Positions 41,330 through 52,996 of a stretch of DNA of 64,000 nt are shown in pieces. The stretch spans positions 1-64,000 of the forward strand of contig WKLE02002181.1 in NCBI GenBank assembly GCA_014885115.2. The letters run 5' to 3'. The notes under the pieces were generated by a model. It saw only the letters and a program-made list of their open reading frames with translations. It had not been told where the DNA came from and ran no database searches. The translations under genes were made by a program, and so were the position numbers. How positions within the stretch are numbered: position 1 is the stretch's first letter; the number at the start of each line of letters is the position of its first letter. Source of the stretch: Asterionellopsis glacialis (lineage: Eukaryota > Bacillariophyta > Plagiogrammaphyceae > Rhaphoneidales > Asterionellopsidaceae).

Positions 41330-44300
41330 TTATTGTTGCACCATCCACGAGAGTCTTGCATCTACTGCAGCATGGCGCAACAGTGAAGAAGAGTCATCTA
41401 GTCCTTCCGCCAGAATCGCCACGACAGCTGGCTTGAAAGCGGCCAATCTGTTTTTTGTTCCATTGGGGAGTGTCGTCATATTTAGTAAACACTGCAATGC
41501 CATCAACTTTGCTGGCACTCCTACATCATCACCAAGGAATCCACCCGCAGAGTAAATCAACAGCAGGTTTGGGATTAGTATAGTAAGGTATTCTTGCATT
41601 TTATCAGGGGCTACAGTCATGAGTTTGATGATAGCAGCAATAATCAATTCAATGACCGAAACTACCTCGGTCTCTGAGAGGCTACCACTGTTATTACATT
41701 CCCAAGAATGCGATGAATATGAGGCTAAGCCCCACGTTACGATGGATGCCAATTCGTGTAAGGTAGGCTTACTGATTGATGCAACTTTGCACGAGCAAAT
41801 AATATGACAAGCTATTACGAGTGGACCCAAAGGGGGCGCAGAAACAGCATCACCTTCATTATCGGCAACCGTTCCCTTGTTGTTCGAGCATGCTTCCATT
41901 ACATACTTTGATGCCATGTGTGATATACGTTGGCGCCAAAAGGGGCCACCATGCTCGACAGAAAGAATGGACCCAAAGGCAGAGGACGATGACAGGAAAA
42001 CTGGGGCGGGCCAATTTGCCCATTCGTTACTTGTCCAATTGAGCTCCGACATGTCAACAGCGTACGTATTCTTATTTAGGGATAATTCTGACCTCCCCGA
42101 GCAGGTAATCTCGACAAGAAATTTTGAGATTTGATCAGCTATGATCGTTGAAGACTTTCCCCTGCAGGCAGCAGCTGAAGCTAACAATGAAGCAAGATTC
42201 ATGGAGTCTTTTAATTCCATTAATTGATTTTCGTCTGCAGTTTTGTCTGCGGATTTAGCAACGTTGGTCGTAGTAGCAACAATGGAGGGCAGTACTGTAC
42301 GTGTTAACGCACCCACGGAAAGGCATTCATTGGTGTTATCAAGTTGATAGTCTGCAACTATGGAATGAAGGCAAGATGCTGCTGCGGAGCGAGCACGTAG
42401 AGCGTTGTCGCGGCTCAAAGAGTACCTTGTCAGATCATCGACCATTGTGTGTAAAAGTTCAATCAAAAGTTTTGTATCAGCTTGATCGGATTCCTTGGCT
42501 TTCTTCAAAAATGAATTACCGCTTGTCGCGAGAGCAGCAGACAACAGTGGGAGCGCAACATCTAATTTGACATTGTCCCACTCAGAAAGAGGGGGCAAAA
42601 CCTTCGCGACATATTTTCCCATATCGAAAAGATGGGGATCTGGTACCCATGACTGATATGCTGGAAGAAGTCTAGGTACGATTTCAAAAGCAAGATGAAT
42701 CTTAGAATTCAGAAAAGCAGCTTCTTCTCCAGTTGTTGTAATTAGCGGGAGGCGGCTAAGCTGTGCTGATAGCAAGGCGCGTTTGTCTTCGCTCATTTCT
42801 TCAGGTGGCGAGCACAAGGCATCTATTATTCCCATTGCATCAGAATTATCATGAAAGGCAACAGGAGTGTGTGGTCCTCCGTGACACAACAGAAAGGAAA
42901 GGGCAGTAGCAATTGTCACCGCTGGGTGTTCAGCCATTTCGGGATCCTGGTTGTGGTGAAGTGCACTCTCGAGAGACTCTGTCATACTGCTCATCACCTT
43001 GAGCGATGCACCAAGATTCATTTCACAAGCAAATGCCAAAGTCATCCAATCAAAACGGCTGTGATTGTCCGAATTCTCTGGTGCCTGTTCGGAAATTGCA
43101 GATGCTTTGATTTGGTCCAAGATATTACCTTGAACGAATTTGAGCATGATCTCATTGTCGTCTATGATACAATTATCACTTGCGGTTTCTTTGTTTTTGT
43201 CTTCAACCTCTAACTGTGATGCATAATTCGCTAATGACTTTCCAATAGCTCTTCCAATGGTACAGGCACAGCATTTTGGCCATTCAATCTTCATCTCCTC
43301 GTCTTCTTCTGTAACGTAGGCAATATTATTTTTTGTCTGAAGAATTACACTTGTCATCACCTCAAAAACACGCTTGATCAGTTCAATCGTATCGTCGTGC
43401 AATACCGAGGATGGTGTGGACAACAATACTGATCCCATCGCGCGGACAGCTGCAATGCAAATGCTAATATTAGTGCTTTCCTTGTAATTGATATCATTAC
43501 TGCCGACCCCGGCACCACTCAAGACAACGTTGTCTAATACAATTTGACACAACACATTCGCAACTTTGCCTCCCATATCTTCTAATGGATGAGGATGTAA
43601 TACAACCATATCATTTCCCTCTTGAGCCACATGCGCCCTTCGTCGCTCAAGAGCAGCTCGACAAGATGAAAAGAAGGCACCTAACCCATATGCAGCAGCC
43701 ACAACCTTTTCAGGATCTCCTCCTTCGCCACCTTCGATGTTCCCTTGATTACTGGTTGTTAAGGCTTCCAACAAGGATACGAGACACGCATCTAAACATA
43801 CACGGAGTGTTCGAGTTCCTCCACTTGCTGCAAGACATGCTAAATAGGCAACAGCCGTACGACCTCGTAAACTTTGTGGAGATGTAGATAACAGTGGTGA
43901 TTGTTTTTGTACGGCATCCAATACAAATAATGTCCAAAGAGGTTCTGCTCTCTTGCTACTGTTTCCCTTGTTGCTTCGTGTTGCCATTTCCAAATGATAT
44001 GCCACCATGGATACTAATGTTCGACATGTATCAGCCAGTTTCTTTTGATTGGATCCTTCTACTGTATCTGACGATGACGGAGTTGCCAAACTGGAAGCCT
44101 CTGCATGAACAGAATTTACAGCCACAGATAATTCACTTAATGTTTGTGTATCCAAATATTCACAATTGCTTTTCCTCAAAAGGGCGAATGACGATGAGGA
44201 TGATATGGGCGATGGGAATAATAATTCCATCAAGTCATCAATTGCTTCTTGTTTATCTACAACTGTACTAGACATGGCAGGACTCCCATCTTCTTCTGGG

Positions 44301-45595
44301 GCTGGAGGTACCAACCGTTCAAGGAACAATATGGCACTCAAGTTGAGCATATCTTCTGGATTATTATTGGTTTCGTCATTATTGTCATTATGACCATTAT
44401 TGATATCACCATCATAAAAGCACAATACATTCAGTAACGCCTTCTGAAGTCCTTGTCGTGTAATACCATGAATGTCATTGGGTGGTGGTGTAAATTGGAT
44501 AGGATAATAGGGTGCTACTGCATCAAAGATAGATAAGGTAGGGAATGTTTGTTTGTCATGCAACAATGGTAAGGATGAAGTTTGTTGAACCTTGTGTAGT
44601 AATTCTAAAAGTTGCATTAAACATCTTGGATCCGATTCGCCAATAAGACAATTTGAACAAAAGGTTGCAAACGATATCCATTCTTCTTTTAATGACAATG
44701 ATGAAGAAGTTTTCGTATCATGCTTGTCAACATGTGCAAGTTTGGTAGCGTCAGCCATTATACCCTTTAAAGCTGCATGTAGCAAATTAAAGCAAAGTGC
44801 TCGTCGACTTCGTACCAATGTTGACAGACCACCCTCATTGTTATTGTTACCATAATCTTCGTATCCAGTTTTGTAGGCTATATCATCCATCATATCAGTA
44901 TCCTCAGGAATTGCACATCGACGTTCTACTCCTTCACGAGCCGCATTGAGTCTCCATGAAATGGCCTTGATAATCGTTGTGTTTGCTTCTCCTTCTTCTG
45001 TAATATCTGTATTGGTATTCACCAAAGCTGTTAAACATTCAATGGCTGCATCTCGAACACTATCTTCATTTTCATCTTCGTCATGATCGTTGTCATTGAC
45101 CATCATTGCATCACTAGGAGTCAGACTTAAAGGTCCACAATGTCCCAATAGAAAATTCCCCAATAATGTTTGAAGTGTCCCTGATATTCCACAACATGTC
45201 GTAGTTGTAGAGGATGAACATCCTTGTATGGCACCACAGAGGATGGATAAACCTCGTTGTCTGGTTCGGTACACGTAGGGTGATGATGATGATGACGATT
45301 GGAATAATACACCTAATGATTTAATTAATTGTGATAAGGCTTCATTATGAAATGATTTCGATGTTCGAGAAATAGTAGCACCACTTTTATTACCTAACAA
45401 TTCGGTTTCCAATGAAACTTGTGTAGGTGATTGTGTTAATTTTTCAAAGAAATCTTTGGAAGTTTGTTTCAAAGAAGATGCAGTCGTCGTTGTTGTATCT
45501 TCAGATTGATTTTGTTGTTGTAATGCAGTCTGATTCCATTGGTCAAATGTTATCGTCAATAATGACGTTGAATTCGAATTTGTTGCTGTACTCAT
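41330..45595 (-). CDS. MMS19: MMS19-like Fe-S cluster targeting factor
   Basis: Single exon of 1,421 aa, starting at the ATG at 45595. It is almost entirely HEAT-like helices with Ser/Thr/Asn/Asp-rich inserts. The N-terminal RTRQRGLSILCGAIQG and SVRDAAIECLTALV, the middle ILFLERLVPPAPEEDG, and the C-terminal ALQCLLNMTTLPNGT...LDDSSSLLRHAAVDARLSW fit the MMS19 layout, where the end carries an LP-yk-V-L-LDD-kr-VR-AV-aR pattern. MMS19 delivers Fe-S clusters to DNA polymerases, helicases and TFIIH as part of the cytosolic targeting complex. It ends about 105 bp from the aminotransferase stop (convergent) and faces the HDAC gene. Confidence 0.72.
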   Translation of the reverse strand: MSTATNSNSTSLLTITFDQWNQTALQQQNQSEDTTTTTASSLKQTSKDFFEKLTQSPTQVSLETELLGNKSGATISRTSKSFHNEALSQLIKSLGVLFQSSSSSSPYVYRTRQRGLSILCGAIQGCSSSTTTTCCGISGTLQTLLGNFLLGHCGPLSLTPSDAMMVNDNDHDEDENEDSVRDAAIECLTALVNTNTDITEEGEANTTIIKAISWRLNAAREGVERRCAIPEDTDMMDDIAYKTGYEDYGNNNNEGGLSTLVRSRRALCFNLLHAALKGIMADATKLAHVDKHDTKTSSSLSLKEEWISFATFCSNCLIGESDPRCLMQLLELLHKVQQTSSLPLLHDKQTFPTLSIFDAVAPYYPIQFTPPPNDIHGITRQGLQKALLNVLCFYDGDINNGHNDNNDETNNNPEDMLNLSAILFLERLVPPAPEEDGSPAMSSTVVDKQEAIDDLMELLFPSPISSSSSFALLRKSNCEYLDTQTLSELSVAVNSVHAEASSLATPSSSDTVEGSNQKKLADTCRTLVSMVAYHLEMATRSNKGNSSKRAEPLWTLFVLDAVQKQSPLLSTSPQSLRGRTAVAYLACLAASGGTRTLRVCLDACLVSLLEALTTSNQGNIEGGEGGDPEKVVAAAYGLGAFFSSCRAALERRRAHVAQEGNDMVVLHPHPLEDMGGKVANVLCQIVLDNVVLSGAGVGSNDINYKESTNISICIAAVRAMGSVLLSTPSSVLHDDTIELIKRVFEVMTSVILQTKNNIAYVTEEDEEMKIEWPKCCACTIGRAIGKSLANYASQLEVEDKNKETASDNCIIDDNEIMLKFVQGNILDQIKASAISEQAPENSDNHSRFDWMTLAFACEMNLGASLKVMSSMTESLESALHHNQDPEMAEHPAVTIATALSFLLCHGGPHTPVAFHDNSDAMGIIDALCSPPEEMSEDKRALLSAQLSRLPLITTTGEEAAFLNSKIHLAFEIVPRLLPAYQSWVPDPHLFDMGKYVAKVLPPLSEWDNVKLDVALPLLSAALATSGNSFLKKAKESDQADTKLLIELLHTMVDDLTRYSLSRDNALRARSAAASCLHSIVADYQLDNTNECLSVGALTRTVLPSIVATTTNVAKSADKTADENQLMELKDSMNLASLLASAAACRGKSSTIIADQISKFLVEITCSGRSELSLNKNTYAVDMSELNWTSNEWANWPAPVFLSSSSAFGSILSVEHGGPFWRQRISHMASKYVMEACSNNKGTVADNEGDAVSAPPLGPLVIACHIICSCKVASISKPTLHELASIVTWGLASYSSHSWECNNSGSLSETEVVSVIELIIAAIIKLMTVAPDKMQEYLTILIPNLLLIYSAGGFLGDDVGVPAKLMALQCLLNMTTLPNGTKNRLAAFKPAVVAILAEGLDDSSSLLRHAAVDARLSWMVQQ

Positions 45596-46386
45596 TCTTA
45601 ATGTTTTCTTGGAGATTGATGAGTCTATTCGTGCCTTCTTAAAACGAACAGTCTTTCTGTTGTCTATGTATCACTTTCCACTAATAGAATGTAATCGTCC
45701 GTCAAGAGTATGCTCTCTATTGGAATGATCGATAAGGATAGAACACGAATCCCTTTGATCTTGATGTGCAAGGCGTCTTTCTTTTGAGTCCCCTATTTCA
45801 TAATATATTATTTCTCTCCCGCTCTCGATTTTTTTTCTCTTTTGGCTCCGTGGGGTTCGACGCGGCTGAGATGTTTCCAATGTTCTGTACGGCGTACGTT
45901 GGAGGGACACTTCTGAAGGTTTCTCGTTTGATACCAACACTACTGTACGACTTCTTGAAAAAAATTGGATCTGCTTGAGCTTGCGCATGTCGCGCAATAC
46001 AAAATTATGAGAATTATGAACAACAACAACAAAAAGAGCAATCATTTCAGTACTGATTTCTATGTAGAATGCACTTAGCGAAGTGACATGTAGAGCAAGT
46101 ACATGGCGCGTTGAAGATAGGTATGCACATAGTGCACAATGGCATTTTGCCACACTACCAAAAAGAGTTTGGAAAAGCATACGGTAAGCGCTGTCAGTAT
46201 TTGCTCAGCTTATGGCAATCAATAGGTCTACTCCTCATATTGATGTCAATACAAACGTCCTCTTAGTTCGTAACGCTATCGTCAAAGCATTTCATTGTCA
46301 ATTGGGAGATAGTTAGCAGTGTAAAGCTATTTGAAAAGAAAACAAAAAAACAATCTAGGGAAAAATAAAAGTATTGCACAAAAACA
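45596..46386. other. Divergent promoter region (MMS19 / HDAC)
   Basis: 790 bp between two head-to-head housekeeping genes. Frames here (for example 45671-46180 minus) show no coding character. An A-rich leader precedes the HDAC ATG. Confidence 0.5.
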
Positions 46387-47706
46387 ATGAGTGGCACTAA
46401 CGGAGGTGGCGGTGGTAAAAATGGTGATTCCTCCTCACGTCGTGTAAGTTACTTTTACGATGCTGAAATTGGAAATTATCACTATGGTCAAGGACATCCT
46501 ATGAAACCTCATCGAGTCCGCATGACACATAATTTAGTGGTCAATTACGGATTGTACAGGCGAATGGAAGTGTTCCGTCCTCGTCTTGTGTCACCCACTG
46601 CCATGACACGATTCCATTCCGATGATTACATCAATTTTCTCAAGGTCATTACTCCCGACAACATGACTGATTATACCCGACAACTCCAACGTTTCAATGT
46701 TGGTGAAGATTGTCCTGTCTTTGATGGGATATTTGAATTTTGTCAATTGTACACATCTGGATCCATTGGAGGTGCTGCTCGACTTAATGAAAATCGTGTC
46801 GATATTGTCATCAACTGGGCAGGTGGTCTCCATCATGCCAAAAAGGCGGAAGCCTCTGGCTTTTGTTACGTCAATGATTGTGTCTTGGCCATTTTAGAAT
46901 TGCTTAAAAAGCATGAACGTGTCCTTTACATTGATATTGATATCCATCATGGTGATGGTGTGGAAGAAGCATTCTATGCCACCAACCGTGTCATGACGGT
47001 CAGTTTTCACAAGTTTGGCGAATACTTTCCTGGTACCGGTGATGTTCACGATATTGGATACGCTGATGGTAAAAACTACGCCATTAACTTTCCTCTCAAT
47101 GACGGCATGGACGATAAGGCCTACCGATCTATTTTCCGTCCTGTCATTGGCAAGGTCATGGAAGTATTTGCCCCTGGTGCTGTTGTTCTTCAATGTGGTG
47201 CTGATTCACTTTCCGGTGATCGATTAGGATGTTTCAATCTTAGTATTGATGGACATGCCGATTGTGTCGAATTTGTCCGTAGTTTCAACATCCCCATGTT
47301 GGTCTTGGGTGGTGGTGGATATACTCTCCGTAACGTTCCCAGGTGTTGGACGTACGAAACCTCCGTCTTGACGGGAGATGATATCAAGGATGAATTACCC
47401 TTCAATGATTACTTTGAATACTTTGGTCCCGACTATCGTCTTCATTTACCAGTTAGTAATATGGAAAATCTCAACTCGACCGAGTATTTGGACAGGACCA
47501 AAATTCAACTTTTGGAAATTTTAGGTGATGTCGAACCTGTACCAGGTGTTCAAATTCAAACTGGACAAGTCGATTCCAATATGACACCTCGACCTCTCAA
47601 TATGGAAGTGGATGAACCAACACCCACAGAACAAGTGGATGCGGATAGGAGAGTTACCAGTGAAGATACAGGACGGAAAGAACATCCTTCTGAATTGGCT
47701 GCTTAG
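46387..47706 (+). CDS. Class I histone deacetylase (RPD3/HDAC1 type)
   Basis: Single exon, 439 aa. A Gly-rich start leads into [25 protein letters not shown], the class I opening. The catalytic core contains [22 protein letters not shown], with the tandem His pair, then [17 protein letters not shown] with zinc ligands, and later [17 protein letters not shown] and [14 protein letters not shown]. The size and lack of a long C-terminal extension match RPD3/HDAC1/2. The acidic, Pro/Thr-rich tail probably serves interaction. It removes acetyl groups from histone lysines in nuclear repressor complexes. The 3' flank carries a CA microsatellite. Confidence 0.95.
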   Translation: MSGTNGGGGGKNGDSSSRRVSYFYDAEIGNYHYGQGHPMKPHRVRMTHNLVVNYGLYRRMEVFRPRLVSPTAMTRFHSDDYINFLKVITPDNMTDYTRQLQRFNVGEDCPVFDGIFEFCQLYTSGSIGGAARLNENRVDIVINWAGGLHHAKKAEASGFCYVNDCVLAILELLKKHERVLYIDIDIHHGDGVEEAFYATNRVMTVSFHKFGEYFPGTGDVHDIGYADGKNYAINFPLNDGMDDKAYRSIFRPVIGKVMEVFAPGAVVLQCGADSLSGDRLGCFNLSIDGHADCVEFVRSFNIPMLVLGGGGYTLRNVPRCWTYETSVLTGDDIKDELPFNDYFEYFGPDYRLHLPVSNMENLNSTEYLDRTKIQLLEILGDVEPVPGVQIQTGQVDSNMTPRPLNMEVDEPTPTEQVDADRRVTSEDTGRKEHPSELAA

Positions 47707-48951
47707 GAGAAAAACATACACACACACACACACAAAATATATCAAACCAAACCAGAGACTCTAATGATGTGGACAGGATGTGACTAGTATAGTTATCCTC
47801 CTATCTATTGGTATTTTTGTTGGATAGGGTTTCATACTGAACCGAATCGAGTAGTAGTAGTTGGGAAAAATACTATCGATATCATAAAAAAATATCTCTT
47901 GTGTCAAGAGATATGTAGGGGTGTGTTGTGGGAAATTTACTAGTACTTTGTATTTGTTCTTCTTTTCTCTTTTTTTTTTTTCAATGGAATGGAGAAGTAC
48001 TTGATGGTTGAGATTATGAAAGAAAAGGAGGGAAACAAATATTTTCACGAAGCATTGAATTCAAGCAGCAATTCAGCCGTTGGGGCTGCTGTTGTTGTTT
48101 ATATCTCGAACACTTTAGTTTCAATGTTTGTACCCTTTGACGCTTTCCAACTCCAAACAAGATTACTTTAGCATCTGCACTTGATGGAATTCTTAAAAGA
48201 CGTGTTGATTGTTTTTCTCTCACAATAAGATAGTGATAATATCTCTATTGTCGATGTTTTTGGATACGCGGACCTGCAAGCAGTCTTGAATAACATCATG
48301 TAATATATGTATTAGTTTCAATTTTGCCGAGAACGCATTTTTTTTCTTTTTAAATTAAGGGACTTGTGTAAAATCTAAAATCAGACTCGACAACTCGCCT
48401 TTCAGTAATCTAACATTGTTTTTCTTCCATTTTTTATTTCCATGTTATTTTCGCATTGAATGCTAAATTTTAAAAATAGACTCCACGGAAGAGAACAGAC
48501 CATTTTGAGCCATAGTGGGACCCGAATAAGAATTTTTGGCAATCATTACAGTACTTATAGGGAGTGAGTAAATCACACGAGGCAGTCCTAACAATAATGT
48601 CTCAACTACACCCCAAAAAATTCGAGGGGTCAATTTGTGCGACGTGCGAGAGGGAATCTTGCGAAATCTTGAGCATTTCACAGGACTCACAAAACACTTT
48701 CTGTACTTCGTATTGACTTCAACAAAGAACCTGACATCGACGAATAGAAACGAATCTCTGTCATCTAGATCCTGCTCTGTTCGCTGCGACAGAAGCCAAT
48801 AAACTAAACTTGAGATCAACCTTGGGCAGAGAAAAACTAAAGCAATTCACAGCTGCTTCTGTCTATTAGAAAGACGCAAAAGTTGCTCTACTGCATAATA
48901 ATATCGAAAGCGACAAAAAAGGGCCGAGTAAAAGACAATCCTAAGAAAATA
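47707..48951. other. Intergenic region
   Basis: About 1.2 kb. It holds a CA microsatellite (about 47717-47735), a perfect 9-bp stem hairpin at 47892-47914 and a T-run near 47970-47982. The short frames (47989-48171, 48463-48819 minus) are not supported as genes. Confidence 0.5.
47892..47914. repeat. Perfect hairpin downstream of the HDAC gene
   Basis: ATATCTCTT, loop GTGTC, AAGAGATAT. It lies about 185 bp after the HDAC stop, possibly in the 3' UTR. Confidence 0.4.
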
Positions 48952-49953
48952 ATGGAAGATCGATTTGTCAATCTATGCTCAAAACTTGTACTAAACGACC
49001 CAAATATAACAACGATCTTCTTTCATGATCATGGGGGTAAAGATGAAAACATCATTCGTTTATCATCTAGTCTGATGGAAAACACAATGATAAGGAAGCT
49101 TCAGTTAGATCGAACGAGAATAGATGTGGATGCCATTAATGCGATTGGGCAGCTACTCCAAAACAATACAACTATTGAAAAATTAACTTTATGCCCCAGG
49201 CAGGGAGATACAGGTGCCATTGCATTGGGATTAGCTATTCCAAATTTTCAATCCCTCAAAATACTATCCCTTCGAGAAAGTCGCATAGGACCTGACGGTG
49301 GAGAAGCACTTGCTAGGGGACTTGAGCGGAACCAGACAATCGAGGAACTGAATCTTCGTGACAATATGTTGGGGAATCGCGGAGCTGAAGCTATTGCCGC
49401 TATGCTTAGAATCAACCAAAAGATCAATAGTTTGAATGTAAGCTACAACCGAATGACAGATAAGGGAATAGTGAGTATTTGCGGGGCATTCAGTGATCGA
49501 CCCTCATCACAATCTGCTTCTGTTGCCCGCCTTGAGGGTAATGACATTCATGATGAAGGTATCCTTGCAGCCTGTAAAATGATACAATGTAGTCCATCAA
49601 TGAGAGAGATTGCTTTCGATTGTTGTGGGAGTCAAATTGGAACAAAGAAAAAAATCACAGGTGTCATGGAGCAACATTATGCAATTGAATATTGTCATTT
49701 ACGAGGAGCCCCGGATTCATTAAGCAGAGCAGTCCAATTTTATATTTCTTTAAATAGGCTTGGTCGAAAATATATCATGGACGAAAAATTTCTCTCTAAT
49801 TTGTGGCCGAGAGTATTTGCAGTCTTTAATCAAGAGAAAGGTAAAAAGACAAAACTTCAGGGTCCCACTTTCTCGATAATGGCGAGCAAAGAACTGCGTG
49901 TTGAAATGATGCATTACTACGTTCGATGTCAACCTCATTTGTTCAAGATGTGA
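48952..49953 (+). CDS. Leucine-rich repeat protein (ribonuclease-inhibitor type)
   Basis: The open frame begins at a TTG; the first ATG is at 48952 (MEDRFVNLC), giving 333 aa. Residues about 45-200 contain RI-type LRRs of about 28 residues, such as IRKLQLDRTRI, IEKLTLCPRQGDTGAIAL, LKILSLRESRIGPDGGEAL and IEELNLRDNMLGNRGAEAI. The C-terminal part (from about 225) is alpha-helical, with QFYISLNRLGRKYIMDEKFLSNLWPRVFA, a pattern I associate with a diatom family of LRR proteins having a conserved hydrophobic tail of this kind. No signal peptide or kinase. Probably an intracellular protein-binding scaffold; partner unknown. Confidence 0.75.
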   Translation: MEDRFVNLCSKLVLNDPNITTIFFHDHGGKDENIIRLSSSLMENTMIRKLQLDRTRIDVDAINAIGQLLQNNTTIEKLTLCPRQGDTGAIALGLAIPNFQSLKILSLRESRIGPDGGEALARGLERNQTIEELNLRDNMLGNRGAEAIAAMLRINQKINSLNVSYNRMTDKGIVSICGAFSDRPSSQSASVARLEGNDIHDEGILAACKMIQCSPSMREIAFDCCGSQIGTKKKITGVMEQHYAIEYCHLRGAPDSLSRAVQFYISLNRLGRKYIMDEKFLSNLWPRVFAVFNQEKGKKTKLQGPTFSIMASKELRVEMMHYYVRCQPHLFKM

Positions 49954-50150
49954 AAATTGAGGGCAGAGCCAATAAAAGAATAATCTTATTTTAATTCAGG
50001 AGTGACTGACTACTACTACATTCAACTATTGGATTAAACCATTCATTGATTTCGACTATAGCGTTGCATATTTAGGTTAGGTGAGTTTCTCCTTGACCCC
50101 TTGCGATATTCTTTTCTCTGTATTTGTAGCATTTGTGACTATAGATGAAG

Positions 50151-52996
50151 TCAAGGTTTCCAATCCAACAAACGTTGGACCAATTCGGAACTACTACTGC
50201 ATGTGACGTCATATCTTGTGGCGTCCAAAAAGTGGTGCTCCTCGACGACTCCAGATTCGCCCTGCTCAGAAAGACATCGTATTGCTGCTGCACGACAAAG
50301 AGCGGCAAGATCCGCACCACTGAATCCAACGCATTTCGATGCAACTATCTTGCACAAACTTTGGACACTGTCATTGTCAGAGTAACGCAATCGCATCTTG
50401 GAGATGTGAACATTCAAAATATCAACACGCTCGGGATCCGTTGGTAATCCAACATGGACCACTTGATCGAATCTTCCAGGACGGAGAAAGGCGGCGTCTA
50501 CCATCCAGGGGGTGTTTGTGGCGCCAAGGACGACAACACGCGTATTTCTGTGCTGTTCCCACTCGTCACTATTGCCACCGCTATTAACATTTTCCTCTGT
50601 TGTAGTTGCCGTTTTGTCGGCATCTCTCCAATGTGCAACATCATCCAGACATTGCAATAAGGTACTTGTAAGCCGTCCACTTCCGCTCCCAGTGCGTTCT
50701 GTAAACAAGGCTTGAAATTCATCAATAAATACTACTGATGGAGCATTGGTACGAGCAGTTTCAAAAGCATTCACAAGCAGCTTTTCGCTATTACCTACTT
50801 GCGCCTGTACAATATCACTGGCACGAAGAGAAATGAAAGCGCCGCCAACATCACCTACTCCCTGCGAAACTTTGCCTTGAGCAAGTAACTTAGCGATTGC
50901 TTTAGCGAGAAGAGTTTTTCCCGTTCCTGGTGGACCATAGAGGAGAACACCTGTGGGTGGCGAGAATCCAAGTTTTGCCATAGTGCGGCGTTTAGATGGG
51001 TCAAGGGCGAGGGAATCCTCAAGGGCCTGTTTAGCACGCAAGTTACCACCAACAGTGGCAAACAGTTCCTTATTTTGCTGCTTTCTGTTACTATCTGAAC
51101 TCTGTGAAGATGACATGAAAGAAACGTTTGCAGACGATGCCATGGACGAAGACCCCCGTTGAAGTATTGACATGGCAGTCTCCAACTGTTCAACACTGGC
51201 AACGACCACGTCATTGGTGGACTGACTCTTGTTGGTAGAAGCCAAAATCTCCGTAAGCCGCTGAGCCACTCTTTTAAATGTATTCCCCCGTGCTGAAACT
51301 GCTGAAGCGGCAAGGATTGGTAGGCGTGCTTTGGCACTATTGTCCAAGTCAACTTTTGCTTCGTGAAACGCTCTTTGGAATGATAAGAATCGTGTTTTTG
51401 CCGATGGGTCGGGAAGTCTGTAGTGACCCCCTCCTAATGCACCAAGAACGGTGGTATCTGAGTTCCTTGTCGTGCTTGTATCATTAGCACCTCTCGTAGA
51501 CCGCCCACCGTCATCTGGACATGTGACAATTCCAACAAGACAAACTCGAACCGACATGACATGTCCATTTGTGCCTCCTAAATTATAAAGCGGATTCTTA
51601 TTCGACGGAAAGGGGAATTCTTTCCTTTTCGTTAATGTGGTAGAAACTTTATTTAGGTACGAAGCTATAGCGTTCAAAATATAATCAGAAATAAGAATAA
51701 GAAAAGCATAAAATAAAAAGTCAGGTACCATATTATTCCGTCGAGCGCAAGTGCAATGTGTACATGAATAATGTCGTTCGTACCAATTCCATTAAGCACA
51801 GGAACAGCAGCATCCCCTGCACTGCTCTTGCCAGAAAGAGCTGGGGGCAGCATTGCGTCCAACTGGTCAAGAATTATGCACACAGACGCACAACCTTCAC
51901 GAACCGCGGCGCTCATTACAATGCTATGAAGCATTGATTCTAAGGCAGCATCAGCATGAATGCCATATTTGGCAAACAAGGGGGCAGCCTGTATAACATG
52001 GATTGCGCCACAGTGCAGTAAACGTCGCGCAATAGTCTGTACGAGCATGCTTTTTCCTGCTCCGTGAACTGGACTATGTACCACGAGGGAACCACCTTCC
52101 TCCCATAAAAGAGACGGTATTTTACCCAATTCACCGTAGCAATTCGTCGTTGTATGGAGTGCTTGTGAATCTACTTCATGATTTTTGTATTTATCTAGAG
52201 CACGATGTAGTTGTTGACGCTGAAGTTTGCGATTATTATACGTTGTCAAGGCATTTGCTGTAGTTCCGATTAAAATTGGCTGCGACAGCAGCAAAGCCAT
52301 CCGGAGTTTTAGCGAATTCACTGTCTCTTGGTCATGATTGTGAAGAATTTCTAGTTCAGCAGCATTGTTCCAATCTTGTGCCATGTTTACTTCTCCCGAT
52401 AGAAGATCCGTCAATGAATAGTGAGCGTCCGATGCAAGTCTCGCAGTCGGGTAGTCTGCGTTTGAACCCTCCACGCGAGTTGCTTTTTCAGTGGGTAAAA
52501 TACGTATAAGTGTTCGCTGGTCGACCGCTACGTTCTCTATGGTAGAATTTTCGACATAGATCGACTTTGAAAAACCTACAAATGCCCTCAACCAACATGG
52601 ATAGTCCTCTAGTTCTGTCGGGTTTTCACTAGGTAGATACACGATTGGAACTTCCTCATGCTGCCGTTCGTAGGAACCGTCAGCTCTCCTTGTTGACGTA
52701 AATATAAGTGTTGCATCTCTGTCAGCGTTATATTGTATACTCGTTTTCTTTTGTTTGGTTTGGTAAACATTACCCTTACGTACATTTATTCCATCTATTT
52801 TGTTGCTTTTATTTGTTATATTAGAGTCATCATCTCTTGCGCTCAACGTGAGACCAATCGAGTGGTTTAAGGTGAGTTGTTTCAAGTGTATGTGAACCAT
52901 TGGTGCTGATAGCGACGGTGTACTTTCATGATACCTTGGAGTTTTCAACGAAAGCGGAATTACTTCCAAAAGTATTATTGGAATGGATGAACTCAT
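50151..52996 (-). CDS. Tandem AAA+ ATPase with divergent first domain (AFG2/PEX1-like)
   Basis: Exon 1 52996-51784, intron 51783-51665 (119 nt, GTACGA...CTATAG, strong pyrimidine tract), exon 2 51664-50151; phase 1 join, about 908 aa. The N-terminal part (about 1-330) has no recognised domain. D1 is divergent: Walker A SPVHGAGKS and Walker B CIILDQLDAML, with the second-region-of-homology arginines not evident. D2 is canonical: LLYGPPGTGKTLLAKAIAK, VVFIDEFQALF, LGATNTPWMVDAAFLRPGRFDQ and FSGADLAALCRAAA. This pattern, weak D1 and strong D2, fits PEX1 or Afg2/SPATA5-type CDC48 relatives. I cannot decide between them, since neither N-terminal domain is clear. It would act as a hexameric unfoldase. 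Confidence 0.75.

Noticed and set aside
45671..46180. 169-codon minus frame between MMS19 and HDAC
   Set aside because: Amino-acid composition and codon pattern look non-coding and it occupies the expected shared promoter.
51722..51784. Alternative donor (TG, then GTACCTGA) for the AAA ATPase intron
   Set aside because: It leaves phase 2, which does not fit the strong pyrimidine-tract acceptor CTATAG (phase 1).
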